A stretch of 64,000 bases of DNA from Maniola hyperantus (Eukaryota; Arthropoda; Insecta; Lepidoptera; Nymphalidae), in contig NC_048545.1 of assembly GCF_902806685.2 (NCBI RefSeq), positions 5,815,852-5,879,851 on the forward strand. The letters run 5' to 3'. Each line of letters starts with the position of its first letter. Position 1 is the stretch's first letter. Under the pieces are notes generated by a model, which searched no databases, was not told the DNA's origin, and was given only the letters and a program-made list of their open reading frames with translations. The position numbers and the translations under genes are program-made. This document shows, piece after piece, positions 1 through 11,534 of this stretch.

Positions 1-282
1 TGCCCACCTACACATATATTTTACTTAGCAAATTGCCGAGTTTGCTCGCCAGTCGCCGTGTCTAATAACCACTTAATGAAGGCAGGACTTTTCCATATTT
101 AAATTTTAATCATGCTCCGCGGTAACTGCGGCTCGTGTAAGAGCGACGTTGGTGCGGTAACTTTAGATGTTTGACTGCTAATTTATATTAGCGCCGTTTC
201 AAGCTACATTGTTATTTAAAACAGTTAAAACGTTTCTTCTATTAGATACACATCATGTATACTGTCATATATAACTTTAATT

Positions 283-345
283 TAGGGTTCCGTACCAAAA
301 TTGTAAAAATTGGTTAAGTGCGTCAGAATTACAAGATAAGTCAGA
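283..345. repeat. Fragment of dispersed repeat family C
   Basis: Starts TTTAGGGTTCCGTACC, the inverted end of the family seen complete at 19688-20406 and 30546-30968. Only about 60 bp can be related with any confidence. Confidence 0.35.
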
Positions 346-443
346 ACTTAGAACACGCGTAACGTAGGGTCTCGCAGTCATTACAGTTGCTAAAACTTTA
401 GCGGTAAAATGTTGTATTAATTTATCCCTCGATTAATTCCTTA

Positions 444-642
444 TCTAAATCGATATATAAACGATGACTGACTGGCTGATTAACTGACTGACTGATCTAT
501 CACCGCATAACTCAAACTACAGGACCAATTGGGCATGCAGATAGCTATTGTGACGTAGACACCCTTTAAGAAAGGATTTTTGAAAATTCAACCCCTACAC
601 AAATTTCAAACCTACGCATACGATTTCACGAGCATAAGCTAG
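444..642 (+). mobile_element. Helitron-like element, family B, degenerate
   Basis: Begins TC after an A and ends CTAG before a T, the A|T insertion pattern of Helitrons. Shares the internal ACTGACTGACTGATCTATC and AGGATTTTTGAAAATTCAA blocks with copies at 13000, 21365, 43415 and 62047. The 3' stem is mutated (ATACGATTTCACGAGCATAAG). Confidence 0.65.
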
Positions 643-912
643 TTAAATAATATCTACTAATACCTAAATTTTTAAATCATTGTGAGGTTTCTTAGACAAT
701 TGTTGAAAACAAACAACCGTGTAAGAAAATATAATGGCCACCAAAGTTTTTAGCAACTACCATGGCTACGGAACCAGTGAGCAGAAGTCCCATCAGACAC
801 GCATTTGACTATTTTTATGTTTCTTATTTACCGGCAGATTTTTTTTACAACTGATGAGTCTGAGGTTGCCTCGAGAGTTAGATTGGTTTACCTGCAACAA
901 TAAAATACACAG

Positions 913-948
913 AATTAGTATTATGAAGGCGAAAGTTTGTGTGCATGT

Positions 949-1026
<78 letters not shown>

Positions 1027-1196
1027 CTTTCACGTTAAAACTACAGGACGGATTTGGCTGAAATTTGGAATGGAGATAGATTATATCCTGGATTAGCACA
1101 TAGGCTACTTTTCATCCCGAATCAAAGAGTTCCCAAGGGACTTTAAAAATCTAAGTAGGATATATCTACGCGGACGAAGTGGTGGGCGTCAGCTAG
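913..1196 (+). mobile_element. Helitron-like element, family A, with (GT)n inside
   Basis: Carries the family A landmarks: ATTAGTATTATGAAGGCGAAAG start, 'AGGCTACTTTTCATCCCG', 'AAAGAGTTCCCAAGGGA', and the 3' end CGCGGACGAAGT...CAGCTAG followed by T. The (GT)36 tract sits near its 5' end, where other copies carry a GTCT/TTTGTT-type simple repeat. Confidence 0.7.
951..1022. repeat. (GT)36 microsatellite
   Basis: 72 bp of uninterrupted alternating GT. It is translated as a Cys/Val run in one frame, which has no coding meaning. Such tracts are highly variable in length and can adopt Z-DNA. Confidence 0.98.
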
Positions 1197-1388
1197 TAAG
1201 TTTATAAATACTATAGCGTCTATGATACGTCTAATGGCAAGCATTTAATATTTTCATCACATCACCGCTCAGGCGTTCAATTACAATGCCGGAGAACTTT
1301 CAATTATTAACTCATTTGAATACAATCTACTTCGTTCTAGGAGCTATCACTCGGTTTTTCATAGAATATTGACTGTGTGAATAATAAT

Positions 1389-1673
1389 AAAAAATCAGTC
1401 AAGTGCGTATCGCACTCGCACACGAAGGGTTCCATACCATCGTACAAGAAATGACACTTTTTAATTTTGTAATAAGTAATATTTTCATGGCTACCTTTAT
1501 GAAATTTTTATTATTTGTTGTTATAACGGCAAAATAAATACGAACTCTGTGAAAATTTAACTCTATGACTATTAGGCACGAGATACAGCCCGCTGACAGA
1601 GAGATGGACGGACGGACGGACAGCGGAGGCTTAGTAATAGGGTCCGTTGGCACCTTTAGGTACGGATCCCTAA
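1389..1673 (+). repeat. Dispersed repeat family C
   Basis: Starts near AAAAATCAGTCAAGTGCG, has GAAGGGTTCCATACC, TTTTTATTATTTGTTGTTAT, a GGACGGACGGAC tract, and ends GGTACGGATCCCTAA. Related copies at 16263, 19688, 23136 (minus), 30546 and 44438. No coding capacity; class not assigned. Confidence 0.6.
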
Positions 1674-1864
1674 TAATCACTTAAAGTAAACTGTTCACAC
1701 TTATTCAACCAAGCAAAGGCTAGATGGCTAGGATAAACTTAAGGTGATCGCATAGCTTTTTCCCATTTTTACTCTTTACTCGAACTTTAACATCATTTAT
1801 AGGTACCTATACCTATATACCTATGCGGTTTTCTTATTAGCGGGTGGATGTGTAAGGACCCTTA

Positions 1865-2038
1865 GGGTCGATTCACACTGACATAGCCGAAGCGAATCGA
1901 AGCGAACCTTTTTGTCATTTTTTTTTCTAATTCTGATTTGTGCATTAATAGGTAGGTACCTACCTACATACCTGCCTAGGGAAGACGACGTCAATATTAC
2001 GTTATGTAAATATTTAGATTGTCAGTGTGAATCGACCC
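1865..2038. mobile_element. Short MITE with TTA target duplication
   Basis: Terminal inverted repeats GGGTCGATTCACACTGACA and its complement bound about 174 bp. The sequence on each side is TTA. A 3-bp TWA duplication with GG-starting ends fits PIF/Harbinger-derived MITEs; assignment by ends only. Confidence 0.65.
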
Positions 2039-2040
2039 TT

Positions 2041-3506
2041 AATAAGATTACAGCAAGGAATTAAAAATTTAACGCTAAAGGGGCATTCGGCACGCATGTT
2101 ATGAGCAGAAATATGCGATCAGATTTAGGCTTACTTGGCTATGACAGCCGAAATTAACGCTTTGACCTCATGGTCAACTATAAAGCCGCTCGACGCTCGC
2201 GTCTCTCACAGCTGTATATTTTAGAGCGGGGTCAAATATCGATAAAACTAATTTAATACAAAATGTGGGATGACAATATATTATCGCATATTGCGTAAAA
2301 CTATTTTGAATATTTATACCCAAAACAAGTTTAATCCAATAAAATTTATTTTACAAAATATAATATTGTACGTGTGGCATCACGCACACATAAAGTTCGA
2401 ACTTTGGCACACTGCACCATAAATCAAGGGGCGTTATGCGCCATGTTTCACGAGATCGTGCGATCTCTATCGCTCTTCCATTATTTGTAATACGTTTATC
2501 TCGTTCTAGCGTTAAGCGGGAGCTTTGGCACCGGGGGAGGGGGCAGCTGTCTAGTCGTGACGTATTACTCGGCTGGCGGTCGGTCAGCTCAGTTTGCTCT
2601 GCAGAGTGAAATACCGCTCTGTTTTCTCTATTAACTCCAATCCAGCTGAAGCGTTGCTTTATTAAAAAATACTGTGACAATAGCTCTACAATTTTATCGA
2701 CTGAGATAAAACAGACGGAAGCAGTAATGAAGGGCCTGATGCGAATATCGATATCGACATACGCGCTAATTACTTACGTGCCGTGCCACCAGTATAATGT
2801 ATGCCGAGTAGGTTCTCAATGCAAATCGCAAGTTCGATTCGAGAATAGACAATGCGGCCTCAAGTTTATGGGACCACCCACACTATTTTGATACGATCAA
2901 GTAGGAAAACAAGAGCAAATTGACAACTAAACATTGCGTACTTACTATTTAATTAGATTAAAGATATGTTTACCTTTCTATGTATCTATTCACGACTTGG
3001 TTCTATTTACTTACGGACCTTTTACTTCAAAAACATATAAATCCTTAGTTATGTACAGCTATATATAAATAAATTAACAATTAAATTAAATGACAATATT
3101 TTACGGGAACCCCATGTAATCGGAATCACACCTCAACATTAGCGTGGCGCTGTGTAGTCATTTGTAAAAGCGAATGATGGCCTACACGTGATCAGCATGT
3201 TAATGAATCGAAACGGTGACTTACGCTGTAAATAGGTGTATACTTACCTAACAATGATGTATATTATGAAATAACAACTAACTTATCATTTTACCAACAA
3301 TTTGAGTGTTAGGTAAATTATTCTAACATTAGATTGTAGTGCGGACCTGAGAGCCAACAGAAATAAAAAATCTGATGATCAAGACCGGGCAAAGGTGGGT
3401 GAAAAAATGTTGGAAAGCGCACCTCGCCAAATGATCTCGAATATCCAAAAATGCTTTAGAAATTAATTTATGTCACACGCAATAGGCATACTTTAGTAAT
3501 GGCCTA
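2041..3506. other. Unique intronic DNA, no gene seen
   Basis: No repeat family recognised. It holds a GC-richer island at about 2380-2650 with GTGACGTATTACTC and TCAGCTCAGTTTGC strings, which may be regulatory, and an ATCGATATCGA-rich spot near 2745. The minus open frame at 2351-2680 has no recognisable domain. Confidence 0.4.
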
Positions 3507-3892
3507 AGAGCCAGCGCATGCCATACCTTCCTTATTTTATAAAAGCTGAAAGTTTCTCTGCGTATTATCCCCAAAACTGGGAGGAACGTTTGTTTGGATT
3601 ATGATAAATATCAAGTTTAATAAACTATTAACGTTAAAGGGTGTCTGGCGGTAGTTCCCATGATACTTAACGTCATGACGTGATTCCTAACACTACTCCG
3701 AAGAAAACATAAGAAAAATTAGACTTTATAGGTATACTTTGACGTAGGATTTGTTACACCTTTAGTAGGTACCTACCTGTTATCTCCCAAAGCCACCATC
3801 ATCCAAACATACGTTCCTCCCAGTGTTGGGACAATACGCAGAGAAACTTTCAGCTTTTATAAAATAAGGGAGGTCTGGCACGCGCTGGCTCT
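3507..3892. mobile_element. MITE family F (long inverted repeats)
   Basis: 386 bp with inverted ends of roughly 90 bp: AGAGCCAGCGCATGCCATACC on the left pairs with GGTCTGGCACGCGCTGGCTCT on the right, followed by a shared TTTATAAAAGCTGAAAG stem. Second copy at 14744-15122 and a terminal fragment at 18313-18343. Confidence 0.8.
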
Positions 3893-6140
3893 CTCTCTTT
3901 AAAGTATGTAATATTGCCTATTGCTTATTTTTATGAAGAACGCTAAAGTTCTGAGTTAAAAGTTTAATTAGTATCTATAATCATCTACAATTATGAACAA
4001 ATTCGTCGGCCATTATAAGCATCGCGCCCTTGTTGGACATCTCATTGGGCGACAATAAATACCGCGTTATCTCTCGCTATCGACCGCGACCGCGGCCACG
4101 CGGCGACCTACCCTTGCTCTAATGAATTACACAATGAACTCTCATCTAAATACAGAAAAAAGCTTTTAAAGGCACATATCAAAAATACCCACAGAGCCTA
4201 CTAAGACAGCGCCCTCAGATTTATAGCACTCCCTTTGTTAAATCACGTAATCTCCACGTGGAGCCGCGATACAAATGGAAGTAAATGAAAATAAATGTAG
4301 TTCCTCATTCTGATGCTCACCTACCTATTTTACATTATGTCCAAGTATAAATCTGGCTCTGCTTAGGGATAATATATCCTTAAAATTACCTGTTAAATCA
4401 CATTCAGGACAGATAACACATTGTTTGGGTTTGTGCTTTACAAAAAATGTTTGTCGGTCAAATCGGCTGTTATTTGTTGCCTTCAGGGTGGCACGGAGCT
4501 CATTGGATGTTTAATATATTATGTGGTATAAAGACCGAGCACCTACCGTCATCTCTCGAGTATTAGTGACCGTAAAAAGAGAATCTAATTCTTAGATTCC
4601 TAAAAGATAAAGCCTATTTAAATTTATAAGAGTCTTGGTGTCAAAACACGACCAATAAATTTTTCTTGCAATAAAAACATCAGTAGCTAATCAAATACAA
4701 ATAACAATGACAATTATTTTAGTAAGTACCTTTGGTATTGGACAACTCTAGTGGTCGATAGGTATCCATTAGACTCTAAATAACCCTATTAAAGCTTACC
4801 ATGACAAATATTTCAACGTCTTAAATCATCGGGTTGTCGTAGTGCGTAGGCAAGTATCGAATTTAAATTAATGATTATTTATCATCTATGTTTCGGGCAT
4901 GGCTCGACGTGGTCAGAGCCATTTTCGGCAGTTTCCGGTTATCTATTTTATGCGTACGTATGTTTACCGTTCATTTATATTCTTGACAGTCTCTATGCCA
5001 AATAACCAACCTAGCTGTGGAAACCTATTTATTTTCGTTCAATTCAAAATGGATAGATGTTATTTATTTAAATTTAATTTTAAATTGCTGATATATAGGT
5101 ATAGGTACCTATATTTTTTTCATTTTAAGACACGATCTTCTCAACGCACTATAGAGTGATCTCAAGAGAAACAAAAAATGTAACAATCCTATACCTACTT
5201 AACTCTATTCAAATAGTAACAGACACTATGCTACTTACCTTCACACGAACTTCGTTATGATACCAACATTATTGCGTTTTGTGAGTGAAGTTAGCAAGAT
5301 GTGTCAAACCGAACCTGTTAACATTTTAGGGTTATAATCACATCGCATTATAAACTTAAAGCCCAAGATAAAGAAAATAAAATGGTACAAACTTACCTCC
5401 TTAGTTAACTACCTACCTACATTATTGTTTAAGATAACTAAGGTTTACAATCTATTTAAACCAGCGTATTATAAATAAATGATTTATAAAATAAGTTTAA
5501 ATATAAATTCAGCTTATCGATAAACGCAACAGCAATTAGCGCATCACTAGACAAACGCTTTTGGGTGCGAGCCTACAAATCATACCGATAGCATCTTCAA
5601 CAAATTTGAATCGGATCTTATTTATGATTTGCCTTTTTCACGGCTACATTTTGGGGAAAATTCAAATATAAATCAATGATAAACGGGCGTTAGAATATAA
5701 GATATTTCAAATTCGAAGTTTTCAGCCAGCAATTTAATACATTTGGTAGATGGGTATGAAATATTGTAGGTGCGGGATCATTCATTTCACCTACTTATGT
5801 AAAAAAGAAAGCTAATTTTACAAAGTGTTAAGAAAGTAGGTAGTTAGGTACCTACATCGGATAAAACCATAAACTTAAAAATATAAGCGGTCGGCTTAAT
5901 TTAAAGTTCACACAACATCCTCTTCATTATCCCCAACAACATAATAATCATAACAAAAGCATGTACAAAACCCCGTACTTGGTTAAACAGCAATCGCATA
6001 AACAAACCCCAACAATAAAGCCAAATAAACGCTCGAGCACGCCATCCAATCGCACCTTGAATCGCACATAAAGGCCCATGAACACCGGTTGAATTGAATA
6101 CTATACCGCTCAACAGAAGCACCGAATATTGCATTTCCTA
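3893..6140. other. Unique intronic DNA, no gene seen
   Basis: Mostly AT-rich and repeat-poor. A small GC-rich patch lies at about 4005-4115 with GTCGGCCATTATAAGC and CGACCGCGACCGCGGCC. The minus frame at 5901-6134 has no recognisable domain. Possible regulatory DNA, unproven. Confidence 0.35.
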
Positions 6141-6254
6141 CTGTACTCGGTCGGTTAATATCCAGTACGGGACTGCGAGCTCGTGCTCATAAAATCGTTT
6201 ACGAGCTGCCGAAGAGCCCTCTTCGATAAACGTGCCATAAAAGTTCGGTTATAT

Positions 6255-6270
6255 CCCGCTAGATGGCGAC
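6255..6270 (+). promoter_or_regulatory. CTCF-like motif
   Basis: CCCGCTAGATGGCGAC fits the animal CTCF core (YAGRKGGCR). Motif match only. Confidence 0.5.
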
Positions 6271-6305
6271 ACTAGTGGCCGCTTCAAGTCGTAGCAAGGA
6301 TTTTA

Positions 6306-6318
6306 CTGCCATCTATGG
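6306..6318 (-). promoter_or_regulatory. CTCF-like motif
   Basis: On the minus strand CCATAGATGGCAG fits the CTCF core. It points towards the motif at 6255. Motif match only. Confidence 0.4.
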
Positions 6319-6902
6319 AGCTTTTTAGTGTTTAAAGACCGCACTAGAGCGAGATAGCACTATACGACCGTCCGTCATTTCATTCCGTGCAGCACATCTG
6401 AAGTTTGCTCTACTTAAATAATGTAATTTTAGAGTGATAATTATTTATTTTTTACGATTTCAATGCTGTCTTTAGTGGATTATTTTATGACTGTGTTCTA
6501 CCATTTGAATGGAACTAGTGTCCAATTGCAATTTCATATTGACTGTAGCTTTAAATAAATATAAAATCTATAGCTTCTTTGATCGCGTTCAGTGTTCTGA
6601 CATTTTCTTTATAAGTAGGTAGTCAACGTTTGTAATTTTTACTTGTTGAAATCAAGTTCAACGTAGTAGGTAACACGATTTAAACCTACCGATTTGTTTC
6701 GAATGCTAAGTGGTAGGTAGTAAATTATCGTCCGCGGTTACTCCGGCGCTTGGTAAGAGATACATAGGTACACGAGATAAAATTCTAAAGATAAATTTAT
6801 ACTTTACAATGATGGCTTCTTCCGTTTACAATCAATAGATACTTACCTACCTACTTAGTTTTGATGTTTAATTTATTTACTAACTAAATAGGTAAGTAGA
6901 TG

Positions 6903-6961
6903 TTGGCCGCGACTTCGTCTGCGTGGAATCCTGTGGGAACTCTTGGATTTTCGTTGACATA
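6903..6961 (-). mobile_element. Helitron-like family A 3'-end fragment
   Basis: GGCCGCGACTTCGTCTGCG is the reverse complement of the family A 3' stem, followed by the inverted GGGAACTCTTGGATTTTC block. About 60 bp only. Confidence 0.6.
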
Positions 6962-6992
6962 GGTACCTAGTATAGGTAGGCAGCTACTTACA

Positions 6993-7225
6993 ACCATACT
7001 AATATTATAAATGCGAAATTGTGTCTGTCTGTCTGTCTATCTGCTAGCTTTTCACAGTTCATCCATTCAACCAATTTTGATGAAATTTGGTAGGTATAGA
7101 TAGGTGTAGCTTACATCCCAGGGAATGACATACCTAGGCTACTTTTTATCCCGGAAAATCAAAGAGTTCCCACAGGATTTTTAAAAATCTAAATCCACCC
7201 AGACGAAGTCGCCGGCATCATCTAG
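6993..7225 (+). mobile_element. Helitron-like element, family A
   Basis: Nearly complete copy: CATACTAATATTATAAATGCG, a (GTCT)n tract, CTAGCTTTTCACAG, GGCTACTTTTTATCCCGG, AAAGAGTTCCCACAGG and a 3' end GACGAAGTCGCCGGCATCATCTAG followed in the genome by T. Confidence 0.75.
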
Positions 7226-8569
7226 TTTATTATAAAATGGGGGCAATTCTTGTTAAGAAAACCATTTCTGGATAATTTCCTATTTTTCTTTACCTTTCTC
7301 TTTACCTTTCGGTAGGTTCCAAAATTATTGTTTTAAATGTAGCGAATTTCACAGAAGATAATGATAATGTAATTACGTTGTAAAGTACCTAGGTACCTAC
7401 ATAGATTTGAAGAGTAAGTAGATATCTATCTAAGTACCTACTGATAGATATCTATCTATCTACTGGCTAAAAATCTAGGATCAAAAACAGAGTCACAAAT
7501 CATGAAGTCAAGACATTGATCAAATTCGACTTCGCCAATTAATATTTTTTAGACAAAGACAAAAAACTTAAATAATACGAAACATGTTCACAGAATAAAT
7601 CTCAATAAAATTGATCTCATCTTAAATAACATTATCTTCAGGCGAGGTCCGTAGACGTGCAAAGTAGAGTCAGCACAGAACACGCTTGTTGACGAAAATT
7701 TAATAAGGGCATGTATTTAAATGAGTGAAAATAAATTCAAATTTTAGGTAGGAAAGACTGGTTTTGAAGTATGTACCTACTGAAATCTTCGAATCTGCGA
7801 AAACTTTAGAGCAAATACAAATACTAGAAACGATGATATGAAAATACAAATTTGCTACTGAGACTGATCATTGATCAATGTTTAAATTATTATGCGAAAA
7901 AAAATCTATTTTTGCGACAATTGATAGACAAATAGCACACATTATATAGGTATTCAAAATTTTGAAATACTCTATTTCAAGAGTATCTACCTACTACATT
8001 ATAACAGAAACGATATTGTTTCAAATACCATGTTGGACTATGAACCAAGGATTCACAAACATAGTTGAAACAAGGCTATGGAATAACTGGTGTACAGTCA
8101 ACAGCATATCAAGCTATGACTACATTAAAACTAAAACTAAAAATATTACAGCAAAATTGTCCTTCATATTTTTCGTTTCGTTTCGTGATCAATTTTGTTT
8201 TTTAGGACCAGATCTATCGATCTTTTTATATATAGGTAGATAGATACTACGTAGTTACGTAATTTCAATTTCAACGATCTGGCAGCTATTTATATTCGTC
8301 AGTAGATAATAATCTGCGTAATTAACTCATTAAAGATTATTCCTACCAACAATAAAAAATAATAATATAAGCCTTTTAAAATCTGAGGTACATATTTAAA
8401 TCATTTTATTATACTTTACGTCTCATAAAATTATGTAAGAACAGCACAGTAAACTAAACTTGATTTTAATTTATGTACCCATGTAGTGTATAAGTGAACC
8501 TTAATTAAGTGAACAATATAACTAATGACTTTATAATATTTAAATTTGCGGACTCTGTTAATTAAATCC
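7226..8569. other. AT-rich intronic DNA, nothing recognised
   Basis: No repeat family or coding signal recognised. Short GATATCTATCTA repeats near 7420-7465. The frame at 7962-8243 has no recognisable motif. Confidence 0.4.
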
Positions 8570-8852
8570 ATACCTACTTAATATTAAAAATGCGAAAGTT
8601 GTATGTCTGTTTGGCTATCTGTCAGTCTGCTAGCTTTTCACGGCCCATCTGTTAAAACGTTTTTGACGAAGTTTGGTACTTACAGAGATAACTTGCATCC
8701 CAGGAAAGTACATAGGCTCCTTTTTGTTCTGGAAAATCTAGTACTTTTCACGGGATTCTTAAAAATCTTCCCCCGCTAATAAAAGATTTCGAGAATTCCG
8801 ACGTGATTTTCAAAAAAAATCAACGCATACGAGGTCGCGGGAATAAGCTTGT
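8570..8852 (+). mobile_element. Helitron-like element, family A, diverged
   Basis: Contains AATATTAAAAATGCGAAAG, TCTGCTAGCTTTTCACGG, GCATCCCAGGAAAGTACATA and ends GAGGTCGCGGGAATAAGCTTG. A roughly 40-bp unfamiliar stretch interrupts the 3' part (8773-8818) and the terminal CTAG is lost. Confidence 0.6.
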
Positions 8853-9327
8853 TCGACTTATTGCCTACCTACATAATTTAAGTAACTGTTTCTAATTAGA
8901 AAGGCATGCATTCTAACTGGACCACGATGATTGTTTTTTTTTTAATTTTGGCAAAAACAGTCATCACATAGACACTCTAATCATTACATATTATATTCTA
9001 ATAATTACAAACTATTGCCGAAAAAGTAGGTGAGAAAATTCGCAGAATTTATTTTAGTTATTTAATCCAAAGTATTTTACAATTTGTATGCGTACGGTAC
9101 ACCCAAAACTGGTTTGTCATACCTACGCGTTAAATGTATTGTTATCTCTCTCTGTCATATTGTTTGCATCTAATTACTCTTGTAGCAGTATCTAATACTA
9201 GTGGATTTACGAACTGATAGTATTATGATATTTTAATAAAAGTTATTTATTTGCTTGAATATTCATTTAATAAACAGTTTCTACAGTCTACTATTGACCG
9301 CACTGACCGTATTTTATAACTGGGTAA

Positions 9328-9480
9328 TAGTACGCGACAGGTCGCGATGGCAATCGGACTATGAGACGGGGGGACGCCCTGCACGCCACTCGCTCTCGCC
9401 CGCACAGGGTTAGCGCGGCGGCTGTGCCGTGGTACGGGGCGTACCCTCTCCGATTGTCATGTCGAACTGTCGCGGACTAT
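9328..9480. mobile_element. GC-rich palindromic MITE, family E, copy 1
   Basis: About 30-bp inverted ends (GTACGCGACAGGTCGCGATG left; complement on the right at 9450-9479) around a GC-rich core with CGCCCGCACAGGGTTAGCGC. Four more copies in the window. The minus frame across it (9410-9625) is not a gene. Confidence 0.75.
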
Positions 9481-9489
9481 ACCTATAAG

Positions 9490-9923
9490 TAGTACGCGAC
9501 AGGCTGAGATAGCAATCGGGGTGGGGACACCTCGCGCTAACCCGGCGCGGGTGACGTGTGGGTGTGCGTCTTCGGCGGCGAAGACGAGGTCCCTGATTTC
9601 TAACGTCACCCGGACGTGGACTCACGCCACTGCCTCGGGGGCGTACGGACTAACCAGTAGTCCAACAACTCCACCCATCCCAACGTTATCCTAAGCCGTG
9701 GTCCGAGGAGGACGTTGCCCCCCGACCTCTCGAATTATTTCTTCGAGCCCTAGGGCTCACCCCCAAGCGGAGCTTCGCGCTCGCCAACCTCCCCGGTGAC
9801 GCTGTAGCGGCCAGTAGGGCCTACGCAGCATAGTCAATCCGAAACAACACACACAAAAAGTGTGGGTGTGCGGGGCATCCCTCCGCCTCTTACCTCGATT
9901 GCCACCTCGACCTGTCGCGAACT
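9490..9923. mobile_element. Family E MITE, copy 2, expanded or interrupted
   Basis: Left end GTACGCGACAGGCTGAGAT and right end GATTGCCACCTCGACCTGTC match family E, but the element is about 434 bp instead of about 160. The extra roughly 270 bp is GC-rich, includes CTTCGGCGGCGAAGACG and CCCTAGGGCTCACCC, and was not assigned. Confidence 0.6.
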
Positions 9924-10788
9924 ATAACCTAAAGTTACTGATAGGATTTTTTCAAACCTACATAGTAGGTACCTACCTAACTGATACCTAAGTACCTAAT
10001 AATAACTGGCCCAAGTAGGTAAGATCATTTAGTAACTGAATCGAGTCAACCGGAAGTCGAGAAAATTGAAACTCACGTGGGTTTTTTAAGATTCCGTAGT
10101 AAAACAAAAAAAAAAAAAAAATTAGTTGATTTCATGATTCATCATGTCTGTCTTATGCATGTCTTGTCCCACCGCATGAGGACGCGACAAGTTATTGATT
10201 ATATTATATTATATTATATTATAATCAAAGATACACTTTGCAGTAATTACGCGACCGCGACGCGCGACCGGTTCATGCAACACAGTGTCGCGCGGTTGTA
10301 TGCAAAGTCGCGTCGCGGTCGCTCACCTGAAATGCTGTCCATACACATATTTCTGTACTAAGCAGTGTGCTAGTATCGCTTGGCTAGTACCTATCGCATA
10401 TTGTTGTCGCGTAGCTCACCAGATACCTTCTGCAATATTTAAGTACTAACCGTGTGAACCTAGCCTTAGATGCAATGAGATTAAAATTAATAACCATCGA
10501 TACGCGAATTATCGCGTCTTAGCGATCCGTCAATGTTTTTCAGATATTTTGCATTAAGCCCAATTAAAAAAAATCCGCCATATAATTACACGTGTAATCG
10601 TAATTCATAGCGGGAGTGACGGGATGCATGCGGGGCTTGTATCTGTGGCGCAGATTACGATCGGCGTAATTGCGCAAAATATGGCTGTTCGTCCGTCTGT
10701 CCGCTTGCATGTAGATGGGAGATAGCCGCCCTTTGTTGTCCGTAGTATTCTTTGTGGGTTGGAGGATTACTTTTGGTAGGTGGAAAAT
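9924..10788. other. Mixed intronic DNA with a GC-rich foldback
   Basis: No gene recognised. Includes an A15-type run near 10109, a (TATAT)n-type tract at 10198-10224, and a GC-rich inverted repeat at 10251-10322 listed separately. Confidence 0.4.
10251..10322. repeat. GC-rich inverted repeat
   Basis: GCGACCGCGACGCG at 10251-10264 pairs perfectly with CGCGTCGCGGTCGC at 10309-10322 across a 44-bp spacer that itself holds CGCGACC and GCGCGGTTG motifs. Probably the core of an old palindromic element. Confidence 0.7.
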
Positions 10789-10814
10789 TTATTTTAAGAA
10801 TTTAATTATTCTTT

Positions 10815-11040
10815 TACTTAGGTATACAGGACTGTAACCTCCCTTCCCATTGATCACAAGGGGCACATACCAATAGGAGTTTTCTAGAAATTGAAGAACG
10901 TCGCCTCGGCCGACCACGCTGGCGTTGATGATTCTGGGGCGTCCAAAAAGAAGCAGATTTTGCCCATAACTCATCTGGCATACGGCACACATGACCTGCC
11001 CAGTCCCATTTGAGTAAAGCAGGCCAACGTCAGCTACTCG
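10815..11040 (-). pseudogene. LINE ORF2 3'-end remnant
   Basis: A minus-strand frame reads LLKWDWAGHVCRMPDELWAK and then a QRQRGRPRRR block, a pattern typical of the C-terminal end of insect non-LTR retrotransposon reverse transcriptase proteins. The upstream catalytic RT domain is absent. The 130-residue frame at 10789-11181 is a different phase over the same fragment and is not a gene. Confidence 0.6.
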
Positions 11041-11534
11041 CGTTTTGGATCTACAAATAATTGCAATTGAATATTTTTTACTAGGTAAGTAGGTACCTAT
11101 ATATTCCATCGTAGGTAGGTTTAGGTACATTGCTTTCAATTCCGCCAGACAACAACAGCGCTGATTTATTGTTCCGTGCATATAAATTTATGTTGCTTTG
11201 AAAAAAGATCAGCTCATTCCTACACCCCATATTTACGAAAGTATGAAAAATGCAGAAGCTTAAATCTAGATTGCCTTGATGTTCTGAAAAAATAATTATA
11301 AAAAGTAGGGCCTTTTCGTAGATAATCGTGTTAATGGCGATGTAACCAGGCATTTGCGTTACCGCATTGAGCACTTTAATGAACTTGAAGGGTCTGGAAA
11401 TGTCATTGAGTAGGTAAGACTATGGAGTAGCAAACCTTATACCTACTTAGGAAACACGTGCTGCCAAGCAATTTAGCTCCGTAGAACTCGATTAGGGATT
11501 AATACGGTTAAACCCTCATACCGTTTTTTTTAAA

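Larger units (their letters stand above)
6141..6420. promoter_or_regulatory. Candidate insulator or enhancer island in intron 1
   Basis: GC-richer and repeat-free. Contains two CTCF-like motifs in opposite orientation about 50 bp apart (6255-6270 plus, 6306-6318 minus) and posterior-Hox/Caudal-type strings (CATAAAATCGTTTACGAG, CCATAAAAG). Only motif matches support this. Confidence 0.4.

Noticed and set aside
854..1096. Cys/Val repeat protein
   Set aside because: Translation of the (GT)36 microsatellite within a Helitron-like element.
10789..11374. Overlapping minus-strand frames of 130 and 97 residues
   Set aside because: The first covers a LINE 3' remnant in the wrong phase; the second has no recognised domain or splice context.
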